This document shows positions 1 through 7,549 of a stretch of 64,000 bases of DNA, piece by piece (position 1 is the first letter of the stretch; every line of letters starts with the position of its first letter). The stretch spans positions 37,772 to 101,771 of the forward strand of contig JAGAPK010000070.1 in NCBI GenBank assembly GCA_017623295.1, read 5' to 3'. The DNA is from Lachnospiraceae bacterium. GTDB lineage: Bacteria > Bacillota > Clostridia > Lachnospirales > Lachnospiraceae. The notes beneath the pieces were generated by a model, which did no database searches, had not been told where the DNA came from, and was given only the letters and a program-made list of their open reading frames with translations. Position numbers and translations under genes: made by a program.

Positions 1-713
1 ATGATTTGTGGCTGGAAACGGATCTGGCAAAGGATGCAAAACCGGGACAGTTTGTAGCGGTTTATCCGCAGAATGCCAGCACACTGCTTCCAAGACCAAT
101 CAGCATTTGTGAAGCAGATAAGGAGAAGGGCAGACTTCGTCTGGTATATCGAATTGCCGGTAAAGGAACGAAAGAATTTGCTTCCTATCAGCCGGGTGAC
201 AAGGTTTCTGTTCTGGGGGTACTTGGAAACGGATTTCCATTAGAGAAAGCAGAAGGAAAAAAAGTATTCCTGATGGGTGGCGGTATTGGTATTCCGCCGA
301 TGTTACAGCTAGCCAAAGAGTTAAATGCACAGAAACAGATTGTAGTAGGCTATCGTAATCAGGATTTGTTTTTACAGGAAGATTTAAGCCGTAACGGCGA
401 AGTTTATATTGCAACAGAAGATGGCAGCGTAGGCAGCAAAGGAAATGTCATGGATGCCATTCGTGAAAACGCCTTGCAGGCAGATGTGATTATGGCTTGT
501 GGACCGATGCCGATGCTTCGTGCGATTAAGAAATATGCAGAGGAAAATGGAATCGAAGCCTATATTTCTCTGGAAGAAAGAATGGCATGCGGTGTGGGAG
601 CCTGTCTTGGCTGTGTATGCAAAACAAAAGAAATGGATCATCACTCTCATGTGAACAATGCACGTATCTGTACGGATGGTCCGGTATTTGAAGCAAAAGA
701 GGTGGATATCTAA
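1..713 (+). CDS. pyrK: Dihydroorotate dehydrogenase B electron-transfer subunit PyrK (5' truncated by window)
   Basis: PyrK carries FAD and a [2Fe-2S] cluster and passes electrons from dihydroorotate oxidation, done by PyrD, to NAD+ in pyrimidine synthesis. The frame is open from the first bases of the window, so the true start lies upstream; an in-frame TTG at 6 is not a convincing start. The AKPGQFV flavin-binding segment, the GGGIGIPPM nucleotide-binding loop, and a C-terminal cluster of cysteines (CGVGACLGCVC, then C in ARICTDG) that would bind the iron-sulphur centre are visible. Its stop overlaps the pyrD start (TAATG), which implies translational coupling. Only a short N-terminal piece is missing compared with the usual 250-260 residues. 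Confidence 0.95.
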   Translation, partial: DLWLETDLAKDAKPGQFVAVYPQNASTLLPRPISICEADKEKGRLRLVYRIAGKGTKEFASYQPGDKVSVLGVLGNGFPLEKAEGKKVFLMGGGIGIPPMLQLAKELNAQKQIVVGYRNQDLFLQEDLSRNGEVYIATEDGSVGSKGNVMDAIRENALQADVIMACGPMPMLRAIKKYAEENGIEAYISLEERMACGVGACLGCVCKTKEMDHHSHVNNARICTDGPVFEAKEVDI

Positions 714-1615
714 TGAATACAAAAGTGACAATTGCAGGTGTAACATTCAAAAATCCTGTTATGACAGCATCCGGAACTTTCGGTTCCGGTATGGAATATG
801 GTGAATTTGTAGATTTGAATAAGCTTGGTGCAGTCGTAACCAAAGGTGTTGCAAATGTACCTTGGCCGGGTAATCCGACTCCGCGTGTGGCAGAAGTTTA
901 TGGCGGTATGCTAAATGCTATCGGTTTACAGAATCCGGGTATCGATGTGTTTGCCCAGAGAGATATTCCGTTTCTGAAGAAATACGATACCAAAATCATT
1001 GTTAACGTATGTGGAAAAACAGTGGAAGATTATCTGGAGGTAGTGGAAAGACTTGGTGACGAGCCGGTGGATATGTTAGAAATTAATGTGTCCTGCCCGA
1101 ATGTCAAAGAAGGTGCTATTGCTTTTGGACAGAAAGCAGATTGTCTGTATGACATTACGTCCCAGATTAAGAAAAAGGCAAAACAGCCGATTATTATGAA
1201 ACTCAGTCCGAATGTAACGGATATTACAGAGATGGCGAAAGCAGCAGAGGCAGCAGGCGCCGATGCACTTTCCATGATTAATACACTTACCGGAATGAAG
1301 ATTGATATTGACCGCAGAAAGTTTGTGCTTGCCAACAAAACCGGTGGTATGTCCGGTCCGGCGCTTAAACCGATAGCAGTCCGTATGGTATATCAGACTG
1401 CTCAGGCAGTTAATATTCCGATTATTGGTATGGGTGGTATTGCCACTGCCGAAGATGCGATTGAATTCCTCCTTGCGGGTGCAACAGCCGTAGCAGTTGG
1501 AGCTATGAACTTCGTTAATCCATATGCAACCGTAGAAGTGGTAGAAGGTATCGAAGCCTATATGAAGAAATATGGAGTAGAAGATATTAATGAATTAATC
1601 GGAGCAGTAGAATAA
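713..1615 (+). CDS. pyrD: Dihydroorotate dehydrogenase B, catalytic subunit (class 1B)
   Basis: This FMN enzyme oxidises dihydroorotate to orotate, the fourth step of pyrimidine synthesis, and works as a heterotetramer with PyrK encoded just upstream. The 300-residue length is typical of class 1B. The motif INVSCPN carries the active-site cysteine (about C128) used as base in class 1 enzymes, GTFGSG near residue 21 and the GMGGI segment near residue 240 belong to the FMN-binding barrel. The start overlaps the pyrK stop by one base. A stem-loop follows 22 bases after the stop codon, so this is probably the last gene of the pyr operon. Confidence 0.97.
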   Translation: MNTKVTIAGVTFKNPVMTASGTFGSGMEYGEFVDLNKLGAVVTKGVANVPWPGNPTPRVAEVYGGMLNAIGLQNPGIDVFAQRDIPFLKKYDTKIIVNVCGKTVEDYLEVVERLGDEPVDMLEINVSCPNVKEGAIAFGQKADCLYDITSQIKKKAKQPIIMKLSPNVTDITEMAKAAEAAGADALSMINTLTGMKIDIDRRKFVLANKTGGMSGPALKPIAVRMVYQTAQAVNIPIIGMGGIATAEDAIEFLLAGATAVAVGAMNFVNPYATVEVVEGIEAYMKKYGVEDINELIGAVE

Positions 1616-1637
1616 CAGGAAAAATGAATAGGAATAT

Positions 1638-1686
1638 AATACCTCCACGCGACATACAATACAGTAAGTATACGCATGGAGGTATT
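1638..1686 (+). promoter_or_regulatory. Stem-loop that pairs the ribosome site of the next gene; possible pyr terminator
   Basis: A perfect 10-bp inverted repeat, AATACCTCCA (1638-1647) and TGGAGGTATT (1677-1686), is followed by TTT. The right arm contains GGAGG (1678-1682), which is the only good ribosome site for the GTG start at 1690. The hairpin may therefore act both as a weak terminator for pyrD and as a lid on translation of the downstream spore gene. Confidence 0.6.
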
Positions 1687-1689
1687 TTT

Positions 1690-3246
1690 GTGGAATTAGT
1701 TAAGAAAAAAATACATATGGACCGTATTGCGAACAAAGCTGGAACCCAGATGGTGTTGGAAGAGGATGTAAATATATCGGATAACAGACCGGATGCAAGT
1801 CATCTGATAGGTGCCAAGGGGGACATTGTTCTAGAAGAAGTCCGTGTCGGTGAGGATCGTGTTAATTTAAAAGGTAAATTACAGGTGCAGATGTTATATC
1901 TGACAGAAGAGGAAGGTTTGTGTGCCAGCATGAATGCATCGATTCCATTTGAAGAAAAAATCAATATGGAAGGGATAAAAAATGGAGATACAATAATTCC
2001 ATCATGGACGATTGAAGATTTGAGTGTTGGTTTAATCAATTCCAGAAAACTCAGTGTACAGGCAATGATTTCTATTACGTTGGAATGGGAAGAAAAAATG
2101 GAGCAGGAAGCGGCAGTTGATATTTATCATGATGAACCGGTAGAATATCGCAAGCAGACTTATCCTATTTTACAGGTTGCTGTGAATATTAAAGATATTT
2201 TCCGTATCAAAGAAGAAATGGAATTGCCAAGTCATATGCCGAATGCTTTTCAGATGATTTGGAACAGCATCACATTAAATAACGTGGAGTTCAAAGCGCT
2301 GGATGAGAAAATTGTCTTACAGGGTGAAATGAAAGCTTTTTTCATATACGAAGGAGAGGGAGATAATGACAAAACACTTTGGTATGAGAATACAGTACCG
2401 TTCAGTGGTACGGTAGAATGTCATGGCTGTCGTGAAAATATGATACCGGACATTCGATACACGATATCTCAGTGTAATGTGGAAATCAGACCTGATTTAG
2501 ATGGAGAAGAAAGAGTATTCTGCGTAGAATGTGTACTGGATTTGGATATTCGATTGTATGAGGAAGAAAATCTGGAAGTGCTGTCTGATATTTATGGGGT
2601 AGCAAAAGAAATTGAAGCGGTAACTACGGAAGTACCATTAAAACGTTTGCTTTTTCATACCGGAGGAAAATGCAAGGTGGCAGACCATGCCAAAATCCAG
2701 AATACAGAGATGCATATGTATCAGTTGATTCACAGCGAAGGTGAAATTCAGATAGCAGATCAGACAATTGTGGAAAATGGTATTTCGGTAACAGGAACTT
2801 TGTGTGTAACCACGATTTATCTTTGTACAAACGGAAAGAACACATTGTATACAACAAAATCCATCCTGCCATTTCAACAAGTAATTGAGGTACCGGGAAT
2901 TAGTGAAAACGGTATTTATCGGATTCAGTGGAATCTGGAACAATTGGTTGTTACGATGTTAGATAGTGATGAATTGGATATTAAGGCGGTATTAAGTTAT
3001 CAGGTAATGGCGTTTACCTCGGATGTAGCAGATTTAATTACAGACATTAACGTCAGTGATTTGGATATGAATAAAATCAGCGAATTACCGGGAATGGTAA
3101 TTTATATTGCAAGAGCAGGTGATACCCTATGGGACATTGGCAAGCGATACTATGTGCCGATTGCACAACTGAAAGTAGTGAATGAACTAGCAGGCGAAGA
3201 GATAAAAATGGGTGATAAAATTCTTGTAATTAAGGGAATGAGTTAA
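1690..3246 (+). CDS. SPOCS (DUF3794) / LysM protein, SipL-like spore morphogenesis factor
   Basis: The protein has repeated SPOCS (DUF3794) domains over most of its length and a C-terminal LysM domain (starting near IARAGDTLWDIGKRY, about the last 45 residues). This is the architecture of SipL, which in Clostridioides difficile partners SpoIVA in building the spore coat on the forespore surface; LysM is the SpoIVA contact there. A GTG start at 1690 is preferred over an upstream ATG at 1624, because GGAGG lies 7 bases before GTG, and the 22 codons between are not domain-like. That gives 518 residues, a normal length. The ribosome site lies inside a hairpin arm. Orthology to sipL is likely but not proven, so no symbol is given. 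Confidence 0.85.
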   Translation: MELVKKKIHMDRIANKAGTQMVLEEDVNISDNRPDASHLIGAKGDIVLEEVRVGEDRVNLKGKLQVQMLYLTEEEGLCASMNASIPFEEKINMEGIKNGDTIIPSWTIEDLSVGLINSRKLSVQAMISITLEWEEKMEQEAAVDIYHDEPVEYRKQTYPILQVAVNIKDIFRIKEEMELPSHMPNAFQMIWNSITLNNVEFKALDEKIVLQGEMKAFFIYEGEGDNDKTLWYENTVPFSGTVECHGCRENMIPDIRYTISQCNVEIRPDLDGEERVFCVECVLDLDIRLYEEENLEVLSDIYGVAKEIEAVTTEVPLKRLLFHTGGKCKVADHAKIQNTEMHMYQLIHSEGEIQIADQTIVENGISVTGTLCVTTIYLCTNGKNTLYTTKSILPFQQVIEVPGISENGIYRIQWNLEQLVVTMLDSDELDIKAVLSYQVMAFTSDVADLITDINVSDLDMNKISELPGMVIYIARAGDTLWDIGKRYYVPIAQLKVVNELAGEEIKMGDKILVIKGMS

Positions 3247-3253
3247 GTTTGAG

Positions 3254-3288
3254 AAGAGATGTCGGAGTAGAAAACGGCATCTCTTTTT
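3254..3288 (+). terminator. Rho-independent terminator after the SipL-like gene
   Basis: AAGAGATGTCG (3254-3264) pairs with CGGCATCTCTT (3275-3285) with a single G-U, followed by a T-run. It ends the transcript of the spore gene before the promoter of the next gene. Confidence 0.85.
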
Positions 3289-3325
3289 GTGAATTATGTA
3301 CAATTCAAGAGAACGCTTGATGAGT

Positions 3326-3354
3326 TTCGCAAATGCCTAAGTTTATGGTATAAT
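3326..3354 (+). promoter_or_regulatory. Candidate sigma-A promoter for the C_GCAxxG_C_C gene
   Basis: A perfect -10 TATAAT (3349-3354) lies 17 bases after TTCGCA (3326-3331), a 4/6 match to the -35 consensus. It sits between a terminator and the ATG at 3385, leaving a leader of about 25 bases. Confidence 0.55.
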
Positions 3355-3384
3355 GATAAAATGAATTTTCAAAGGAGAAAAACA

Positions 3385-3801
3385 ATGGACAAAATAGAGA
3401 AACTAGTTCATAAATTTTACTGGGAAAAAGATATAAACTGTGCCAGAACCATGTTGTTATGTTTAAGTGAACAGTTTGGTATTAAATTAGAAAAGCAGAC
3501 TATTCATGCAGCAATAGGATTGCATGGAGCAGGCGGTTTTCGTGCACAATGTGGTTTGGTGGAAGGTGCATTAATGTTTATTGGGGTATATTATAATATA
3601 CTCGGAAAATCAGAAGAAGAGACAGTAGTTGCATGTTATCAATATGCAGATGCTTTTACCCAAAAGTTTAGTTCTTTAAGATACTATGATTTGAGACCGA
3701 ATGGTTTTACTGCACAAGACCCGCCTCATATGTGTGAAAAATTAACGTGCGAAGCGGTGGAATTTGCAATTCAATTTATAAAAGATAAAACAGCTCAATG
3801 A
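3385..3801 (+). CDS. C_GCAxxG_C_C family putative redox protein
   Basis: The protein is small (138 residues) with an all-helical look and conserved cysteines: NCARTMLLC near the N-terminus, then GAGGFRAQCGLVEGAL, which is the family's GCAxxG-type core with the first cysteine replaced, and C-terminal cysteines in CYQYAD, MCEKLTCE. The family (PF09719) is annotated as putative redox-active; no reaction is established. The ATG at 3385 follows AAAGGAG at good spacing; an in-frame ATG at 3289 is upstream of the promoter and rejected. The core reads GAGGFRAQCG rather than the usual GCAxxG, so one cysteine of the typical set appears to be absent, which may affect function. Confidence 0.7.
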   Translation: MDKIEKLVHKFYWEKDINCARTMLLCLSEQFGIKLEKQTIHAAIGLHGAGGFRAQCGLVEGALMFIGVYYNILGKSEEETVVACYQYADAFTQKFSSLRYYDLRPNGFTAQDPPHMCEKLTCEAVEFAIQFIKDKTAQ

Positions 3802-3835
3802 AGTTAAAGGGAATAAGTATATAATAGAGGAAAGT

Positions 3836-4459
3836 ATGAAAAAGAATACAAAAATAATTATCATTGTTATCATTGCTGTGGTTGCAGTGCTTAATGTAGC
3901 TTTATTTTTAGGAGCATTTGGATTGTTAATATGGAGCTCTATGACTGCGGAAATAGAGGTTTATGAAGATGTCAGTGATTACAACCGCTATATGGGTGAA
4001 AATGCAGACGAGGAGTATCAAAATAAATGGGGCATGGATGAAAGCATTTTCCCACAGACGATTACAGAGGATATGAATGTGTTGGAATATAAGATGGTTT
4101 ATTACAATCCGTGGGATGCTCAGTATCTAAGTTATCTTACCGTAAAGTATGACGAGGCGGATTACGAGCAGGAAATGTTGCGTTTAAGTGAATATGAGTC
4201 TACGGAGTATGAAGGCTATTATGGTGCAACGGGATTTGATGCAGACTATGAACTGGCAGCTATGCATGCGGATTCTTATCAAGGTTTCGTATATGCGTTG
4301 ACAGATGGAGAGGACACGATTACTTATGTAGAAATTATTTTCTGCAATTATTTTATGGACATAGCATATGAAGAGTATATTCCTAATGAATATTTACCGA
4401 TTGGTTTTGATGCGACGAATGGTAACCCGTATGGAGAGCGAATTCGAGAAGAAAATTAG
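3836..4459 (+). CDS. Unknown membrane-anchored protein
   Basis: I do not recognise the family. Residues 1-6 are basic (MKKNTK) and about 7-35 form one hydrophobic segment, so the protein is probably anchored in the membrane with an outside domain of about 170 residues. That domain is acidic and rich in tyrosine (repeated short EYE, YEGYYG, YDEADYE stretches) and has no lipobox. The ribosome site is AGAGGAAAG just before ATG 3836. It ends next to, and slightly runs into, a remnant of an Rpn-type nuclease gene, so its C-terminus (YGERIREEN) could have been altered by that insertion or deletion. Confidence 0.65.
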   Translation: MKKNTKIIIIVIIAVVAVLNVALFLGAFGLLIWSSMTAEIEVYEDVSDYNRYMGENADEEYQNKWGMDESIFPQTITEDMNVLEYKMVYYNPWDAQYLSYLTVKYDEADYEQEMLRLSEYESTEYEGYYGATGFDADYELAAMHADSYQGFVYALTDGEDTITYVEIIFCNYFMDIAYEEYIPNEYLPIGFDATNGNPYGERIREEN

Positions 4460-4464
4460 TAGTT

Positions 4465-4887
4465 GAAAAATATGCTCCTGGGATATATTATATCAATAAA
4501 GAGATATTTAATACACAAATTATCGTTACAAAAGAATTGCTTCCAGATGAAAATCTGTATTTACGTTGCTTAACGGATACCTTGACAGAAAGGGAGCTTG
4601 TGAACCGGTTAGCAAATGATTGTGAGCAATATCAAGGACAGGAACTTTATACAAGGTATCTGGATCAGATTATGAAAGCCAATACAAAGAAGAAAGGAGA
4701 AACAGCTATGGTATGTGAAGGACTTTTAAATTATTTCGGAACCAGTTCCGAAGAAATTATTGAACGAACCAAGAAGGAACAGGAAGAATTTTATCTTCCG
4801 AAAATTGAGAATCTGACATCGCAAGTTGCTTATTTACAAGATTTACTTATACAAAACAACATTGCATTTAACTTAGATTCTAAGTAA
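4465..4887 (+). pseudogene. C-terminal remnant of an Rpn-family recombination-promoting nuclease/transposase-like gene
   Basis: The frame is open from before 4465 and encodes EKYAPGIYYINKEIF followed by TKELLPDENLYLRCLTDTL, then a helical tail ending in a coiled-coil-like stretch. These segments match, from memory, the C-terminal part of Rpn-type (PD-(D/E)XK) proteins that are abundant in Lachnospiraceae. The N-terminal nuclease domain is absent: upstream the frame runs into the preceding membrane gene. There is no ribosome site or ATG; the first possible start is TTG 4537. I therefore call it a decayed gene fragment. A strong terminator follows directly. Confidence 0.6.
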
Positions 4888-4888
4888 A

Positions 4889-4931
4889 AAAACAACCATA
4901 CCCGAGAGTGTGTGAAGGGTATGGTTGTTTT
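4889..4931. terminator. Strong bidirectional terminator
   Basis: A perfect 15-bp stem, AAAACAACCATACCC (4889-4903) and GGGTATGGTTGTTTT (4917-4931), with A-run and T-run flanks on either strand. It separates region 1 from the convergent end of the GH31 gene at 4977. Confidence 0.93.
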
Positions 4932-4976
4932 GTGCACTTATAGTACACTTTTTAAAGGGAATATAGAGATAACATT

Positions 4977-7316
4977 TTATAACTCTACTGAAATGGTATC
5001 AGCAGAAGGAGTAAGTACTGTGTCGTTTCCGTCAATCTGCATAGCAGCACCGGAAACAGAAACAGCTTTTACATTGACAAGGCGGATTGAGAATGCCTTG
5101 TCGGCTTTTGTATTGATTATAATGTTGGAACCATTCCTGGTAGCAGAGATAGTAAGTTCTGCTTTCTGGTCCATACTGTAAACAGTAGTAGATGCTTCTT
5201 TTCCATCTACTAAAGCATAGATACGAAGTTCTGCATTATCTGCATAGTCATAATCCGGTTTGTCATCATGTGCACCGAGAGCGACAATACTGTTTTCTTT
5301 TACCATAAGCGGCAGATGCAGATAGTCGTATTCTTTTTCTACCCAGTTTGCACCTTCCATCACTTCGCCGGTAAAGAAATCTGTCCAAGTTCCTTTTGGT
5401 AAGTAGAAAATACCTTTGCTTTCATTGTTAAAGATTGGAGCAACCAGAAGATTGTCACCCAACATGTACTGTTTGTCTAAGTGAGAACAGTTTCTGTCGT
5501 CGGTAAATTCAAGTACCATACTGCGCATGGTCGGCACACCAGATTTGGATGTATCGATAGATGTTTTGTATAAGTAAGGCATTAAGGTTGCTTTCAGTCG
5601 TGTGAAGGTTCTTACGACATCAACCGCTTCATCGTCATAAACCCAAGGAACACGATAAGAACTGCTTCCATGCAAACGGCTGTGAGAGGATAACAAACCG
5701 AAGGCAACCCAACGTTTGTAAACGTCAGCAGTAGAGGTATTTTCAAAACCGCCGATATCGTGTGCCCAGAAACCAAAACCGGACATCAACAGGGATAAAC
5801 CGCCACGTAAGCTTTCTTCCATAGATTCGTAGTCGGACCAGCAATCACCGCCCCAGTGCACCGGGAATTTCTGACCGCCAACCGTAGCGGAGCGGGCAAA
5901 CAATACAGCTTCGCCTTTGCCGCGTTTTTTCTCTAACAATTCAAATACAACCTTGTTGTAAAGGTATGTATAGTAATTGTGCATCTTCTTAGGATCGGAA
6001 CCATCATGATAAACGCAGTTTACCGGAATTCTTTCGCCGAAATCTGTCTTGAAGCAGTCAACCCCCATATCCAGTAATACTTCTAATTTATCCTGGAACC
6101 ATTTGCAGGCATCCGGATTGGTAAAGTCTACCAGAGCCATGCCGGGCTGCCACATATCCCACTGCCATACATCGCCATTAGCACGTTTGATGAAGTAACC
6201 TTTTTTCATACCTTCCGCAAAAAGTGCAGATTCCTGACCGATATAAGGGTTAATCCATACGCAGATGTTTAAGCCTTTTGCCTTGATTCTCTGTAATAAG
6301 CCGGCTGGGTCCGGGAAAACATCTTCGTCCCAGATAAAGTCAGACCAGTGGAAACCTTTCATCCAGAAGCAGTCAAAGTGGAAAGTACGAAGTGGAATAC
6401 CACGCTCTAACATTCCATCAATAAAACTCATAACAGTTGCTTCATCATAGTTGGTGGTAAAGGAAGTGGATAACCACAAACCAAATGTCCAAGGCGCCGG
6501 AAGAGTAGGCTTGCCGGATAAATCCGTGTATCTGGTAAGAACTTCTTTCATGGTAGGACCATTGAAGAAGAAATAATCCAGACTGCCGCCCTCTACGCTG
6601 AATGCTGTTTTGGTAACATTTTCTGTTGCAAATTCAAAGGAAACGCGTTCCGGATGATTTACTAAAACACCATAGCCTTTGTTGGATAGAAAGAAAGGTA
6701 TGTTTTTGTAGGACTGTTCTGTGCTTGTACCGCCATCTTCGTTATAAATTTCTACGGATTGTCCATTTTTTACAAAAGGAGTAAAGCGTTCACCTGTACC
6801 ATATAAAAGTTCGCCGACGCCGATGCTTAACTGTTGGCGCATATAGGTGTTTGTAAGATCGCCGTTTAAATCATAGCAATCGCCTTTCCAGTCGGTTTTC
6901 ATCATAGCAAGGTCACGGTTTCCGCTCTGGGTAATGACTTTGCCGTCACGGATATAACGCATTGCCCAGTTTTTCTTATCAATTTCGAGAGAAAGAGATC
7001 CGCTTGTAATGGTTAACATTTCTTCGGAATCTTCTACCTGTAAGCTTTGCGGATTATCTAAATTTAATTCAAAAGATGGGCTTTTGGGAAGAACGCCCAT
7101 GTAATGGTCGGTCTGTACACGAATAACATCCGGCATCGGAGAACTGATTCGGATTGTTAAGTTTGCACCGCCGAGAGTATCTCCTCGGTGATTGATTTTG
7201 TGTGTCGGTGCACAGAGAGTAACCATTTTGTCTTCAATTTTTGTGTAATAAACTTCTTGAGGTGAGAAACATGCTGTTCCTTCTTTGAGTAACCAGCAGC
7301 CATTACTGAATTTCAT
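4977..7316 (-). CDS. GH31 alpha-xylosidase, YicI-like
   Basis: Intracellular glycoside hydrolase family 31 enzyme predicted to remove non-reducing alpha-1,6-xylose from xyloglucan oligosaccharides. The motif FKTDFGERIP has the YicI-type catalytic nucleophile (about D425) and GGDCWSDYES the acid/base (about D491); WMKGFHWSDF and FWAHDIGGF are further family signatures. The 779-residue length fits YicI (about 770). The start at 7316 (MKFSNGC) follows GGAGGATAAT; a longer frame up to 7382 lacks a ribosome site. No signal peptide is seen. It is transcribed away from the GH74 gene. An activity on other alpha-glucosides cannot be excluded, but the KTDFGERIP form is characteristic of alpha-xylosidases. 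Confidence 0.92.
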   Translation of the reverse strand: MKFSNGCWLLKEGTACFSPQEVYYTKIEDKMVTLCAPTHKINHRGDTLGGANLTIRISSPMPDVIRVQTDHYMGVLPKSPSFELNLDNPQSLQVEDSEEMLTITSGSLSLEIDKKNWAMRYIRDGKVITQSGNRDLAMMKTDWKGDCYDLNGDLTNTYMRQQLSIGVGELLYGTGERFTPFVKNGQSVEIYNEDGGTSTEQSYKNIPFFLSNKGYGVLVNHPERVSFEFATENVTKTAFSVEGGSLDYFFFNGPTMKEVLTRYTDLSGKPTLPAPWTFGLWLSTSFTTNYDEATVMSFIDGMLERGIPLRTFHFDCFWMKGFHWSDFIWDEDVFPDPAGLLQRIKAKGLNICVWINPYIGQESALFAEGMKKGYFIKRANGDVWQWDMWQPGMALVDFTNPDACKWFQDKLEVLLDMGVDCFKTDFGERIPVNCVYHDGSDPKKMHNYYTYLYNKVVFELLEKKRGKGEAVLFARSATVGGQKFPVHWGGDCWSDYESMEESLRGGLSLLMSGFGFWAHDIGGFENTSTADVYKRWVAFGLLSSHSRLHGSSSYRVPWVYDDEAVDVVRTFTRLKATLMPYLYKTSIDTSKSGVPTMRSMVLEFTDDRNCSHLDKQYMLGDNLLVAPIFNNESKGIFYLPKGTWTDFFTGEVMEGANWVEKEYDYLHLPLMVKENSIVALGAHDDKPDYDYADNAELRIYALVDGKEASTTVYSMDQKAELTISATRNGSNIIINTKADKAFSIRLVNVKAVSVSGAAMQIDGNDTVLTPSADTISVEL

Positions 7317-7549
7317 AATTATCCTCCATCCTTTTCCTAAAAAATAATAAAAAGAGTAATAAGTAACTGCATAGAAAGTCAAAAAGTTACTATATTAAAT
7401 TCCTGAATTCTATACTATTATAAAAATTAAATTTGAGAAAGTATACTGCCTTTTTTGGAGTTGAAATACTGTAATTTGTAGTGATGATAAAGTAGTGTGT
7501 AAAGAGAAAAAGATAAACAAGTTAGAAATTTTGCAGAATGGAGGATGTT

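Noticed and set aside
4912-5181. Plus-strand ORF of 89 codons over the terminator and the end of GH31
   Set aside because: It starts inside the terminator stem and is antisense to the well-supported GH31 gene.
7321-7549. Divergent promoters between GH31 and GH74
   Set aside because: Candidate boxes (for example TTGAAA at 7461) lack a convincing -10 partner; not listed as features. The gap is AT-rich and probably does hold both promoters.
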